A stretch of DNA of 44,434 bases from Candidatus Competibacter sp. (lineage in GTDB: Bacteria > Pseudomonadota > Gammaproteobacteria > Competibacterales > Competibacteraceae): assembly GCA_029624815.1 (NCBI GenBank), contig JARSSH010000068.1, positions 1 to 44,434 on the forward strand. Direction: 5' to 3'. The position numbers and the translations under genes were made by a program. The notes below the pieces were generated by a model. It made no database searches, was not told the DNA's origin, and worked only from the letters and a program-made list of their open reading frames with translations. Below are positions 20,848-30,386 of the stretch, one piece after another; position 1 is the first letter of the stretch, and each line of letters begins with the position of its first letter.

Positions 20848-21091
20848 AGAGTTGTCCATCAATAAGTCCACATAACTTATTGAACAATAAGTGAGTTTCT
20901 GAGATTCCAGAGGCCGGCGACCGCAAGGATAAAATCATCCGCCAAATGTTTCAGGTGGTTTCTCAGACGAATGCTCAACACCCGAAAGATTTTCATACCA
21001 CCGATGGCATGTTCCACGAGGACTCGAATCCGTCCGATCTGGCGATGGTCTCGCTGTTGCTGGCGCGTTAACCGAGGATCAGGATTCTTTT
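20848..21091 (-). mobile_element. 244-bp terminal fragment of an IS5-family element
   Basis: This stretch matches 34428-34671, the 3' end of the complete IS5-family element, over 244 bases with about four differences seen and no gap. It encodes only the last part of the transposase. The match ends at 21091; the complete IS630 element begins 38 bases later, so later rearrangement removed the rest. Both copies have the same orientation. Confidence 0.85.
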
Positions 21092-21129
21092 GGGCGTAAC
21101 CAGTCGAGCGCGGGGTAGCCGTTGGGCTA

Positions 21130-22354
21130 GTGCTTCACCCGCTCTGAATTGACGGGTAGAGGCGTTTTAACTTGATACGGGCATCGGGGGTAGTGAAGCG
21201 CCAGTTGACCGGGTGGGGGCAAGCGTTGCGCGCCTGTTCCCAGTCGGCCACCTCGTGGCTCAGGGTGGCGGCGTCGGGGATGGGGCGATCCAGGCATTGC
21301 CGGCTCAGGACACTCCGTTCGATCTCGGCCATGTTCAACCAACCGCCATGTTTGGGGGTGTGATGAATCTCCAGCCGGTCGATCAGCGACCGAGCCACTT
21401 TCGGCTCGAACGCTTGATACAATGCCGCGGGTTTGTGGGTATTCAAGTTGTCCATCACCAGGACGACTTTCTCGGCGTGGGGATAGCGCACCTCCAGCAG
21501 GTTGCGTACCTCCCAGGCAAAATCGACCGCCGTCCGCCGCGCGGTGACGGTGACGTGTCGGTGCCCGGCCAGCGGTTCGCACGTCAGGAACAGGTTCGCC
21601 GTCCCGCACCGCTCGTACTCGTAATCGACCCGCGCGGGCTGACCCGGTTCGGCCGGGATCGGGAGGCGGGTCTTGGCCACCCGCTGCTTGCTGATCTCGT
21701 CCAGGCAGACCACTGGATACGCCGGGTCGTGGGGCCGGGTATACACCTCCAGCACGTCCTCCATCGCACAAACGAAGTCGGCGCTGGCCTGGGGCGGAAT
21801 CACCCATTGCTTCCGCAGCCACGGCTTGATCTCGTTTTTTTGAGCGTCGTGCGCACGCATTCCGGGCCGATGGCGTCCACCACCTCCAGCGCCACCAGCC
21901 GATCCGCCAGCAGCCGCATCGTCCACCGGCGCCGCCCTTCGGGCGGCGCGCCACCAGCCAACGCGATCAGCCGCGCCTCCTGGGCGCCATCCAACTTGCG
22001 GTACTGTCGGCCCGTCGGCGTCTTGCGCGATAGCGCCGCCTCCAATCCCCGCTCCACGAACGCTTGGCGCACCCGGTACACCGTGGAGTCCCCGCAGTCC
22101 AGCGCCGCGGCGATCCGCCCATCGTCCCAGCCCGGTCCGCTGGCGCCGGCATCGGCCTTGAGCAAGATCCGCGCGTGGATCAGCATCGACGCCGCCCGCT
22201 TCCCGGTGCGGCTTGGATCCTCCAGTTGGGTGCGCTCTTCATCGGTCAGGCGGACGATGTATTTGGGTAGCGGCATGGAAAGACTCCAGGTTGGGAGTTG
22301 CCCTCACAGGAAACCCCCATGCCCTACTTGGAGTCAACTTAGAACGGGTGAGAC
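21130..22354 (-). mobile_element. Complete IS630-family insertion sequence
   Basis: 1225 bp bounded by imperfect inverted repeats: GTGCTTCACCCG at the left end (21130 onward) and GTCTCACCCG read inward from the right end (22354), both continuing into a TTGAC-ending arm. TA flanks both sides (21128-21129 and 22355-22356), the target duplication expected for IS630/Tc1-mariner elements. It holds one transposase gene in two frames. Confidence 0.88.
21135..22276 (-). CDS. IS630-family transposase (two frames joined at an A7 run)
   Basis: Frame one runs from the ATG at 22276 and encodes the helix-turn-helix DNA-binding half. Frame two continues to 21135 with the DDE catalytic core. They meet at a run of seven A on the coding strand (21835-21841): adding one A, or a -1 slip, gives LKKNEIKPW and a single 380-residue product. 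In that product the catalytic residues are Asp193 (VCLDEIS), Asp276 (VMDNLNTH) and Glu318 (HGGWLNMAEIE). Transcriptional slippage or frameshifting at A-runs is known in IS families, so the gene is probably functional. A sequencing error in the run is the alternative. Confidence 0.85.
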
Positions 22355-22560
22355 TATATGGTCGATGCTTCGCTCAAGCTCTGGTTGGCCCTCACAACTC
22401 CAGCCACCTTCCTCGCCTATCAACGGAAATTTCTATAACTGAACACGCTCGTTTTTCGCTCCTATTCTGGGCTGCAATCCTTCAATCCCGTTGTACCAAC
22501 GCTCTGCGTCTTATAGCGCATAGTCTCACGAACCCTCTGCTAATTCAGCTCACGGTTCAC

Positions 22561-23478
22561 CTACACCTCCTCCACCTGCCTTAATCCCGCCAGTCCTTGC
22601 CAGTAACCATCGCAAGCACCATGCGGCAACGTGGCATTGATCTCTCGCGCCGCCTCCAGCGGATCACGGTCCCCACGCAAACAGGCCGCGAATGCCGCGA
22701 TAACCGCCTCGGTTCTCTCGGTCTGTGGACTGACCCGCAACACATCCACTTTCAGTTCCCGCAACTCCTCCAGCTCCAGCAACAGGTTACAGGTCTGCGC
22801 CGATTGCGTCTGAATGCCATTGAGCGCCAGAAACGCCTGCCCCTCGCGAGTGCTCACGGTCAGACCCTCCGGGTAATCCAGACAGCGGAAGCGGCAATCG
22901 TCCTTGGGCAAATCGTGATGGCGGGCGGTAAAGCAGCGCGCCGAATACGCCAGTGGCAAGCGGCCGTAGACGAAGATCTCGGTTTCCATCCCCGTTGGCC
23001 GCTCCGCCTGCATCGCCGCCAGCGTCTCGGCCGACAGCTCCACCGGCATCACCCAGCGTTTGGCGCCCAAACCGGCCAGGAAGCGCAGAGTCCGGTCGTT
23101 GTAGACGTTGATGCCAGTGCCCAGCACGAACGACGCACCCCGCGCGGACAGCAGCCGCACCGCGCCCATGTCGTTGGCTTCCACGGTGAAGCGGCCGTTC
23201 TCGCACAAGCGGCGCAAGGTCTTCAGTTCCGACTCGGCCTCCAACAGCGCCATGGTGGACAGCACCACTTCCTTGCCGGCGACGCTCAGCCGTTCGGCCA
23301 GCGCCAGCCACTCCTCGGTATTCAGCGCGCGGCGCTTGGAGCAGATCGTTTCGCCGAGATACACGATATCGACGGGCGACGCGGCGATCCGCTCGTAGAA
23401 ATCCAGCAGGGTTTCCTTGGGCCAGTAATACAACACCGGTCCCAGCGCCAGTTTCGGCATGTGTGGTTCAATCGTCAT
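22561..23478 (-). CDS. ubiV: Ubiquinone biosynthesis protein UbiV (U32 peptidase family)
   Basis: UbiV pairs with UbiU to hydroxylate the ubiquinone ring without oxygen, using prephenate as oxygen donor in E. coli. The 305-residue protein keeps the four [4Fe-4S] cysteines in the UbiV pattern: Cys46 (GETICSKRR), Cys182, Cys195 and Cys199 (CRFRC). The ATG at 23478 follows GGAG with good spacing; the frame upstream of it is open but unrelated. The stop of ubiU lies 12 bases before it, so the two are one transcription unit. ubiT is not in the window. Confidence 0.94.
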   Translation of the reverse strand: MTIEPHMPKLALGPVLYYWPKETLLDFYERIAASPVDIVYLGETICSKRRALNTEEWLALAERLSVAGKEVVLSTMALLEAESELKTLRRLCENGRFTVEANDMGAVRLLSARGASFVLGTGINVYNDRTLRFLAGLGAKRWVMPVELSAETLAAMQAERPTGMETEIFVYGRLPLAYSARCFTARHHDLPKDDCRFRCLDYPEGLTVSTREGQAFLALNGIQTQSAQTCNLLLELEELRELKVDVLRVSPQTERTEAVIAAFAACLRGDRDPLEAAREINATLPHGACDGYWQGLAGLRQVEEV

Positions 23479-23489
23479 GGCGATGACTC

Positions 23490-24515
23490 CTATTGCCAGG
23501 TCCGATGATAAGCGCCCAAGGTCGTTTGGTGGCCTTCGGACACCTTGCCCAGTTCTCGCAACCATTCCGGCTTGGGCGCGTAAGCGGTCGGACTGCGCCG
23601 GCACGCGTCGATGGCCGCGCGCCAGACCTTGGTGATCTGGGTCACGTAGGCCGGACTGCGTTGGCGACCCTCGATCTTGATCGCGGCGATACCCATGTCT
23701 TGCAACTCCGGCAGCAATGTCAGCGTATTGAGGCTGGTCGGTTCCTCGATGGCGTAATAGGTCTGATCCGCCACCGTGAACCGGCCCTTGCACAGCGTTG
23801 GATAACCGGCCGGCTCACCCGGCGCGTGGCGGTCGATCAGCAAGCCGCCGAGCCGGGTTTCCAGGCCCTGCGGCGTTTCTTCCCAGCGTACCGCCTTGGC
23901 CGGCGAGCAGACCCCGCACATGTTGGGCGATTCGCCGGTGACGTAGGAGGACAGCAGACAGCGGCCTTCGACCATGATGCACAGCCCACCGAAGCCGAAC
24001 ACCTCAAGATCCACCGGGCTGTTTTCGCGCACATGACGGACCTGCGGCAAGGAGAGGACGCGCGGCAGCACCACCCGGCGGATGCCGAAGTGCTCATGAT
24101 AAAAGCGGATCGCCTCGTAGTTGGTGGCGGAACCCTGCACCGACAGATGCAGCGGCAGGTCGGAATGCCGGCGGTGGGCGTAGTCCAGCACGCTGATGTC
24201 GGCGGCGATCACCGCGTCCACCCCCAAGTCCGCCGCTTGATCCACCGCTCGCCGCCAGCGTTCCCAACCGGACGGTTGCGGAAAGGTGTTGAGTGCGACG
24301 AACACCCGCCGACCCCTGGCATGAGCGTAGTGCACACCCTGCGCGGCGGTCTTGGCGTCGAAGTTCAGGCCGGGAAAATGGCGGGCGTTGGTGTCGTCGC
24401 GAAAGCCGATGTAAACCGAATCGGCTCCATGATCGACGGCGGTTTTCAGCGAGGGGAGATTGCCGGCGGGACAGACCAGTTCCAGCGGTTTGGACGGAGT
24501 GGATACGGTAGGCAT
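23490..24515 (-). CDS. ubiU: Ubiquinone biosynthesis protein UbiU (U32 peptidase family)
   Basis: The 341-residue partner of UbiV in oxygen-independent ubiquinone hydroxylation. It carries the UbiU iron-sulfur cysteines Cys179 (FGGLCIMVEGRC), Cys186, Cys203 (NMCGVC) and Cys242 (TLCKG), spaced as in the E. coli protein. The U32 family hallmark GGLCIMVEGRC-LSSY is intact. A weak GGAAA precedes the ATG. The serine-hydrolase gene ends only 40 bases upstream on the same strand, so read-through is possible. The pair implies ubiquinone-dependent anaerobic respiration or growth at low oxygen. Confidence 0.94.
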   Translation of the reverse strand: MPTVSTPSKPLELVCPAGNLPSLKTAVDHGADSVYIGFRDDTNARHFPGLNFDAKTAAQGVHYAHARGRRVFVALNTFPQPSGWERWRRAVDQAADLGVDAVIAADISVLDYAHRRHSDLPLHLSVQGSATNYEAIRFYHEHFGIRRVVLPRVLSLPQVRHVRENSPVDLEVFGFGGLCIMVEGRCLLSSYVTGESPNMCGVCSPAKAVRWEETPQGLETRLGGLLIDRHAPGEPAGYPTLCKGRFTVADQTYYAIEEPTSLNTLTLLPELQDMGIAAIKIEGRQRSPAYVTQITKVWRAAIDACRRSPTAYAPKPEWLRELGKVSEGHQTTLGAYHRTWQ

Positions 24516-24555
24516 GAGGAAAAGATTTCCACGAATGGGAATAACTTGAGTGAAG

Positions 24556-26658
24556 TCAGTTGGCGGCCAGCGTCACGGTAATCGCCGTGTCCGATGCGCC
24601 GTACACCATCAGATAAGCACCCGCCGGAGCGGTACCGGCGCTGCCGTTGCCCAGGCCGGACGCCAGCAACTTGAGATCGGCGTCGTACAACTTCCACGCG
24701 CTGGCGCCGGCAATCGCCACCGTGCCTCCCACCGACAATTTGCGCCACTCGGCGAAACCTTCAGCGCCGATCATGACCGCGCTGTCGCCGACCGCAAGCA
24801 CGGGCACGCTGGCCTGTGGGCGGAACAACGTGCTGCCGTAACGCACCCATTCTTCGCCGTCGCGGATCTCGATGACCACATCGTTCAGGTCGCGCCCAAA
24901 ATTCACGGGGATTTTCAGGAACATCCGCGCCAAGGTATCGCTGCCGGTCGGATCGACGATTTGCGGACCCGTGTGGATCGATGAGGCAAACAGGTAGCCG
25001 GACAACCTATCGACCACGTCCAGGGCAAACCGTGGTGGCGCCGTTCCTTGGACCAACGGGATGGACCGCGCATCCTCGTTGACCACCAGCCAGCGCTGGC
25101 CCACGCGCGCTTGCCAAGCCGTCGACAACGGGGCCGCTGGTTGAACCTGCTGACCAAAGGGAATCTCCACCAGGTAATGGCCCAAGCCGCCGGGCCGACG
25201 CGCAACCAAATAGCGCCGCCCCTCCCCGTCGATGGTTCGATACGCCACGTTCGGCGCGGCATCGCTGGAAAAGCTGCCATCGATGCGCCGTTGCAGATCG
25301 TTGGCGATTTCGGTCCAAACCCCATTGCTGTACATGGAAATCTTCAGGCCGCGGTCGGGTAAAGCCTCGATCCGCAGCAAAGCCTCGAATTGCGCGTAAT
25401 CGCCGACGATGACGGCCAGATCGGCGTCGGTCGCGGGCTGCTTGGGTTGCGGCGTATCGGGCAACGGGGTGGGCACGGCGGGAATGCTGCCGCGCTCGGC
25501 CAGGGCGTGCAGCATGATCCGTTCGGCCAACTGGCCCACGCTGAATTTGACGGAAGCGCCCGTCACCATCACCGCCAGCCGTTCCTTCGGCGCCACGAAG
25601 AAATCGGAGCCGTAGGTCAAGGTGCCGCCGTTCTTATGCCAGGTGGTCACGCCCACGGCGGCAAGGCCGGACTGCGCCACGCCATCCCAGCCCAGTCCCC
25701 AGTGAAACGTGGGTACGGGGTTGAAGAGCAGACTCCCCGTCTGGTCGCGGCCCATTTCGGCCACCGCCGATGCCGACAACACCCGGACATCTCCGAGTCG
25801 GCCGCCGTTCATGAACATCATCGCCAACCGGGCCATGTCGCTGGGCGTCGAATAGAGGCCGCCCGTGGCGTAGGCGTTGGTGTATTCCTGGGGATCGGCG
25901 CGCTCGCCCGTGTAGCCCGGCGCGAACGATCCCGCCGGTAAGGGCTCCAGCGCAAAGCGCGTGTGGGTCATGCCCAATGGCGCGAGGATTTCGTCCTGCA
26001 CGAACTGGGTGTAGGGCTGACCCGATACCGCCGCCACCAGGGGCTCGATCATCGTGAAGCAGTCATTGCAATACACCGCCATCTCGCCCGGCGGATGCTT
26101 GAGTCGCTGGGTCGCCAATGCCTGTTGCACCTGCGCGGCATAGCCCGGCACCGGCGCGTTGGTGAAACCGTTGCGATAATCGGTCCCGGCGAAACCCGCC
26201 GAATGATTGAGCAACATGCGCACGGTGATTTGAGGGTATTCCGGCGCGGCCATGCGGAAATCGGGCAGATACTGTACGAGTGGCGCGTCGAGATCGATCT
26301 GGCCCCGGTCAACCAGTTTCATGGCCGCCATCGCGGCGAACACCTTGCTGACCGAGCCGATGCCGTACATCGTGGTTGGATCGGGAGCGGTTTGCGTCGC
26401 CTGGTCGATGTAACCGAAGGTTTCGCTCCAAACGATGCGCTCGCCGTCGATCAGCGCCACCGACGCGGAGGGCGTATCGGTATCGACGAGTGCCTGCCGC
26501 ACGGCGACGCGGCCATCGGCGATGGTTTCCGCGTAGTTGAGCGGAGCCGAATCGTCGTCGTCGTTGCAGCCAACCAGCAGACCAAACGTCAACGCACAGA
26601 CGGCAGCCAGACGCGCCAAATTCCGGCAAGCACGTAATACGTGAATGTTCTTCTCCAT
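24556..26658 (-). CDS. Serine hydrolase lipoprotein, class C beta-lactamase family
   Basis: A 700-residue secreted protein. The N-terminal signal ends in a lipobox with Cys31 (LLVGC), followed by an acidic stretch, so it is probably lipid-anchored. Residues about 50-390 form a beta-lactamase/transpeptidase-like fold with Ser102 and Lys105 (SVSK), Tyr196 and Asn198 (YCN), and a third motif HKNGG (341-345) in place of KTG. Such proteins are often esterases, D-aminopeptidases or carboxypeptidases rather than lactamases. The C-terminal 290 residues are a beta-rich region not recognised. The substrate is unknown. It may be cotranscribed with ubiUV, with no clear functional link. Confidence 0.85.
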   Translation of the reverse strand: MEKNIHVLRACRNLARLAAVCALTFGLLVGCNDDDDSAPLNYAETIADGRVAVRQALVDTDTPSASVALIDGERIVWSETFGYIDQATQTAPDPTTMYGIGSVSKVFAAMAAMKLVDRGQIDLDAPLVQYLPDFRMAAPEYPQITVRMLLNHSAGFAGTDYRNGFTNAPVPGYAAQVQQALATQRLKHPPGEMAVYCNDCFTMIEPLVAAVSGQPYTQFVQDEILAPLGMTHTRFALEPLPAGSFAPGYTGERADPQEYTNAYATGGLYSTPSDMARLAMMFMNGGRLGDVRVLSASAVAEMGRDQTGSLLFNPVPTFHWGLGWDGVAQSGLAAVGVTTWHKNGGTLTYGSDFFVAPKERLAVMVTGASVKFSVGQLAERIMLHALAERGSIPAVPTPLPDTPQPKQPATDADLAVIVGDYAQFEALLRIEALPDRGLKISMYSNGVWTEIANDLQRRIDGSFSSDAAPNVAYRTIDGEGRRYLVARRPGGLGHYLVEIPFGQQVQPAAPLSTAWQARVGQRWLVVNEDARSIPLVQGTAPPRFALDVVDRLSGYLFASSIHTGPQIVDPTGSDTLARMFLKIPVNFGRDLNDVVIEIRDGEEWVRYGSTLFRPQASVPVLAVGDSAVMIGAEGFAEWRKLSVGGTVAIAGASAWKLYDADLKLLASGLGNGSAGTAPAGAYLMVYGASDTAITVTLAAN

Positions 26659-26722
26659 CGTTCCTCTTCCTTAAAATGGTTATATTTTTAAATCCATTAT
26701 CGTCTACATGGCTCTATCCAGA

Positions 26723-28021
26723 TCATTCTCCCCGCTCTCGGGCGATGGCTCGATAGCCGATATCGGTGCGGTAATAGGCGCCCTCCCAACGCACGCGCTT
26801 GACCAGGTTGTAGGCCCGGTTCTGCGCCTCGGCGACCGTGCCGCCGAGCGCGGTGGCGCACAGCACCCGGCCGCCGTGGGTCACGACATGACCCTCCTTG
26901 GTTTCCAGTGTGCCGGCGTGGAACAACTTGCCGGCATCGCCCAGTTCCTCGTCATGGCGGGGCAAACCCTCGATCACGTCGCCCTTGCGATAGGCGCCCG
27001 GATAACCGGCGGCGGTCATCACCACTCCCAGCGCGGCGCGCGGGTCCCAATCCGTCGTCATTTCGTGCAGTCGCCCGTCCAACGCCGCCTTGCACAGATC
27101 CACCAGATCGGAGCGCAGGCGCAGCAGCAATGGCTGGGTCTCGGGATCGCCCAGCCGGCAGTTGTATTCCAGCACCTTGGGACCGTCGGCGGTGATCATC
27201 ACCCCGGCGTAGAGGAAGCCGACATAACGGCAACCTTCCGCCGCCATGCCGCGCACGGTCGGCTCGATGATCTCGGCCATGATGCGGTCGTGCAGTTCCG
27301 GAGTGACCACCGGGGCCGGAGAATACGCACCCATGCCGCCGGTGTTGGGACCGCGGTCGCCGTTGTCGCGGGCCTTGTGATCCTGCGACGAGGCCAGCGG
27401 CAGGATGTGCTCGCCGTCGGTCATGACGATGAAGCTGGCTTCCTCGCCACGCAGAAACTCCTCGATCACCACCTGCCGGCCGGCTTCGCCGAAATCGGCG
27501 CCGCTCAGCATGCCGCGCATGGCGGCGATGGCTTCCTGCTCGCTTTGGGCCAGGATCACGCCCTTGCCGGCCGCCAGCCCATCGGCCTTGACCACGACCG
27601 GCGCACCCATTTCACGGATAAAGGCTTCCGCCGCGTTAGGGTCGGTAAAGCTCCGGTAGCGGGCGGTGGGGATCTGATGGCGAGCCAGGAAATCCTTGGC
27701 AAAGGCCTTGGAGCCTTCCAGTTGCGCCGCTGCCTGGCTCGGCCCGAAACAAGGCAGGCCGGCGGCGGCGAAACGGTCGACGATTCCCAGCACCAGCGGC
27801 ACTTCCGGGCCGATGATCGTCAGATCGATGCGATGATCCAGGGCGAACTGGAGCAGGTCCGGCGGGTCGTCGGCGGTAATGACGATGTTGGTGACCTTGG
27901 GTTCGCGGGTGGTGCCGGCGTTGCCGGGTGCCACGTAGACAGTATTGACCCGGCTGGATTGCGCCACCTTCCAGGCCAGGGCGTGTTCGCGGCCACCACC
28001 GCCAACGATCAGGATGTTCAT
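26723..28021 (-). CDS. purD: Phosphoribosylamine-glycine ligase
   Basis: PurD (GAR synthetase) joins phosphoribosylamine and glycine with ATP, step two of purine synthesis. The 432-residue ATP-grasp protein shows MNILIVGGGGREHALAW, GPEVPLVLGIVD, KADGLAAGKGV, DRGPNTGGMGAYSP and LEYNCRLGDPETQ. The start at 28021 matches the family N-terminus exactly; the frame upstream is open without similarity. purH lies 53 bases upstream, separated by the palindromic repeat at 28032-28065, so purH-purD is an operon. The ribosome site is weak (GAGGG, ten bases upstream, supplied by the repeat). Confidence 0.97.
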   Translation of the reverse strand: MNILIVGGGGREHALAWKVAQSSRVNTVYVAPGNAGTTREPKVTNIVITADDPPDLLQFALDHRIDLTIIGPEVPLVLGIVDRFAAAGLPCFGPSQAAAQLEGSKAFAKDFLARHQIPTARYRSFTDPNAAEAFIREMGAPVVVKADGLAAGKGVILAQSEQEAIAAMRGMLSGADFGEAGRQVVIEEFLRGEEASFIVMTDGEHILPLASSQDHKARDNGDRGPNTGGMGAYSPAPVVTPELHDRIMAEIIEPTVRGMAAEGCRYVGFLYAGVMITADGPKVLEYNCRLGDPETQPLLLRLRSDLVDLCKAALDGRLHEMTTDWDPRAALGVVMTAAGYPGAYRKGDVIEGLPRHDEELGDAGKLFHAGTLETKEGHVVTHGGRVLCATALGGTVAEAQNRAYNLVKRVRWEGAYYRTDIGYRAIARERGE

Positions 28022-28031
28022 AAATAAATAA

Positions 28032-28065
28032 CCCTCACCCCAACCCCTCTCCCAGTGGGAGAGGG
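28032..28065. repeat. Palindromic intergenic repeat between purH and purD
   Basis: A pyrimidine-rich leader (CCCTCACCCCAA) is followed by a perfect hairpin, CCCTCTCCC (28045-28053) with GGGAGAGGG (28057-28065), loop AGT. There is no T-run in the direction of purH-purD transcription, so it is not an intrinsic terminator. It resembles dispersed REP-like repeats common between proteobacterial genes. A weaker relative lies downstream of purC at 151-182. Confidence 0.6.
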
Positions 28066-28074
28066 AAATTTTAG

Positions 28075-29667
28075 TTAGTGTCGGAAATGCCGCATTCCAG
28101 TGAATACCATGGCCATGCCGTGCTCGTCGGCGGCGGCGATCACCTCGCTGTCGCGCATCGAACCACCCGGCTGGATGACGGCGGTGATCCCGTATTCGGC
28201 GGCCAGATCGATACCGTCGCGGAACGGAAAGAAGGCGTCGGAGCCCATGGCCGCGCCCTTCAGATCCAGCTTTTCCTCTTGCGCCTTCATCGCGGCGATG
28301 CGCGCCGAGAACACCCGGCTCATCTGGCCAGCGCCGACCCCGAGAATCATGCCGTCCCGGCCGTAGACGATGGCGTTGGATTTGACGAACTTCACCACTT
28401 GCCAAGTAAACAGCAAATCGGCCAGTTCCCGATCGCTGGGCTGGCGCTGGGTGACCACCTTCAAATCGGACAATCCCACCTGGCCCAAATCACGGTCCTG
28501 CACCAGCAAACCGCCGGTGACCCGCTTGTAATCCCAACCCGGCGCCCGCGCGCTGTCCCATTGACCACAGGCCAGTACCCGCACGTTTTGCTTGCTGGCG
28601 GTCGCCGCCAGCGCCTCCGGCGTCACGTCCGGGGCGATGATCACCTCGACGAACTGCCGGTCCACGATCGTCTTGGCGGTGACGGCGTCCAGCGGCCGGT
28701 TGAAGGCGATGATGCCGCCGAAGGCCGAGGTCGGGTCAGCCTGAAAGGCACGGTCATAGGCGTCGAGAATGCTCGAACCGACCGCCACGCCGCAGGGGTT
28801 GGCGTGTTTGACGATCACGCAGGCCGGCGCGGCGAAGCTCTTGACGCACTCCAGCGCGGCATCGGTGTCGGCGACGTTGTTATAGGACAGTTCCTTGCCC
28901 TGCAACTGCCGGGCGGTGGCGATGCAGGCTTCGGCCGGCTCGGGCTCGACGTAGAACGCCGCCTGCTGGTGCGGGTTTTCGCCGTAGCGCATGTCCTGGG
29001 CCTTGACGAACTGCGCGGTATAGCTACGTGGGAACGGGTCGCGCCCGCCCTCGGCGCGGATCGAACCGAGATAGTTGGCGATGGCGCCATCATAGCGGGC
29101 GGTATGCTCGAACACTTTGACCGCCAGATCGAAGCGGGTAGCGGCGCTGACCACCCCGTTGCCGGCGCGCATCTCGGCCAGTACTCGTTCGTAGTCGCCG
29201 GCATCGACCAGCACGGTGACGGCGGTGTGGTTCTTGGCCGCCGCCCGCAGCATCGCCGGCCCGCCGATGTCGATATTCTCGATGGCGTCGGCCAGCGCGC
29301 AGTTCGGTTTGGCGACCGTGGCCTCGAAGGGATAAAGATTCACCGCCAACAGATCGATGGGCGCGATGCCGAACTGGTTCATCGCCAGATCGTCCTCGCC
29401 GCGCCGACCCAGCAGCCCACCGTGCACTCGGGGATGCAGGGTCTTGAGCCGCCCGTCCATCATTTCCGGAAAACCGGTGTAATCGGCAACATCGATGACG
29501 GGAATGTTGTTTTCAGCCAGCAGCCGGGCGGTGCCGCCGGTCGAGAGCAGTTCCACATCGAGTTCGACCAGGGCGCGGGCGAAATCGACGATGCCGGTTT
29601 TGTCGGAAACGCTGAGCAGGGCGCGGCGGATGGGAAGAGCGGGTGTTGGGTTCATATAGGGGTCCAT
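28075..29667 (-). CDS. purH: Bifunctional AICAR transformylase / IMP cyclohydrolase
   Basis: PurH completes IMP synthesis: the C-terminal domain formylates AICAR and the N-terminal MGS-like domain closes the ring. The 530 residues include [36 protein letters not shown], the transformylase Lys-His pair in KHANPCG, and [10 protein letters not shown] near the end. The ATG at 29667 is used here; the in-frame ATG five codons later is an equal candidate because no clear ribosome site favours either. It is the upstream gene of the purH-purD pair. Confidence 0.97.
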   Translation of the reverse strand: MDPYMNPTPALPIRRALLSVSDKTGIVDFARALVELDVELLSTGGTARLLAENNIPVIDVADYTGFPEMMDGRLKTLHPRVHGGLLGRRGEDDLAMNQFGIAPIDLLAVNLYPFEATVAKPNCALADAIENIDIGGPAMLRAAAKNHTAVTVLVDAGDYERVLAEMRAGNGVVSAATRFDLAVKVFEHTARYDGAIANYLGSIRAEGGRDPFPRSYTAQFVKAQDMRYGENPHQQAAFYVEPEPAEACIATARQLQGKELSYNNVADTDAALECVKSFAAPACVIVKHANPCGVAVGSSILDAYDRAFQADPTSAFGGIIAFNRPLDAVTAKTIVDRQFVEVIIAPDVTPEALAATASKQNVRVLACGQWDSARAPGWDYKRVTGGLLVQDRDLGQVGLSDLKVVTQRQPSDRELADLLFTWQVVKFVKSNAIVYGRDGMILGVGAGQMSRVFSARIAAMKAQEEKLDLKGAAMGSDAFFPFRDGIDLAAEYGITAVIQPGGSMRDSEVIAAADEHGMAMVFTGMRHFRH

Positions 29668-29717
29668 TGCCTCGATGAAAGGGAGTTGGCCAGGATGGCA
29701 AACAGCGCGACCGATGT

Positions 29718-30386
29718 TCAGGCGGGGTCCGCCGCCGGCACTGGCCCGAAATACAGATCGTAGAAGCGATCCTTTTCCGGGTCGTACTGCATCAATTCGC
29801 CGTTCTCCAGATCGTAATACCAGCCGTACAGATTCAGGGAACCTTCCTCAACTCGTTGCCGAATAAACGGGAAGGTCAGCAGATTGCTCAGCGAAGTGCG
29901 CACGCCGGCCCGTTCGCAGGCCCGCTGTTTGAATTCGCGGCTGGCGTCCGGCCAGCGCCGCAGCACTTCGTCGCGGGCGGGGGCGGCAATCCGCACCCAG
30001 GGCGCGATATACCCTTCGCCCTCGTCATTTTCACCGTAGCCATCCAACAGGGCGTTGATACCGCCACAGTGCGAATGACCGAGCACAATGATGTTATGAA
30101 CCCGCAAGTTACAAACCGCGAATTCCAGGGCGGCGCTGGTGCCGTGATAGCGACCGGTGGTTTCATAGGGCGGCACCAGGTTAGCGACGTTGCGCACCAC
30201 GAACAAATCTCCCGGCGCGGAATCGGTGAGGATGGCGGGATCCACCCGGGAATCGCTGCACCCGATCAGCAGGGTGCGCGGGGTTTGCCCCTGCATCGCC
30301 AGCCGGTTGAACAGCTCCCGGTTCGGCTCGAAGCTCTTGACGCGAAAGCGCTGGAAACCTTTCAGCAGTTCGTGGATGTCGGACAT
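29718..30386 (-). CDS. can: Beta-class carbonic anhydrase
   Basis: A 222-residue cytoplasmic enzyme interconverting CO2 and bicarbonate. Zinc ligands are Cys43 (in CSDSR), His104 and Cys107 (HSHC), with the Asp45-Arg47 catalytic dyad; this is the standard active beta-CA set. The start lies inside the preceding gene: the first 25 bases overlap the 3' end of the NuoM-like gene, so translation is probably coupled to it. Beta-CAs usually supply bicarbonate for carboxylases. Coupling to a proton-channel subunit suggests a CO2 hydration role linked to the membrane (inference). Confidence 0.96.
   Translation of the reverse strand: MSDIHELLKGFQRFRVKSFEPNRELFNRLAMQGQTPRTLLIGCSDSRVDPAILTDSAPGDLFVVRNVANLVPPYETTGRYHGTSAALEFAVCNLRVHNIIVLGHSHCGGINALLDGYGENDEGEGYIAPWVRIAAPARDEVLRRWPDASREFKQRACERAGVRTSLSNLLTFPFIRQRVEEGSLNLYGWYYDLENGELMQYDPEKDRFYDLYFGPVPAADPA

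Noticed and set aside
21213-22442. Long plus-strand open frame across the IS630 element
   Set aside because: It is the antisense shadow of the transposase in GC-rich DNA, with no family features.
24546-24559. FNR-box-like TTGAG-N4-GTCAG upstream of ubiU
   Set aside because: Only 7 of 10 positions fit, and a promoter activated from this position would start transcription inside ubiU.
26708-28027. Long plus-strand frames opposite purD and purH
   Set aside because: They are codon-bias shadows; the minus-strand genes have full family motifs.
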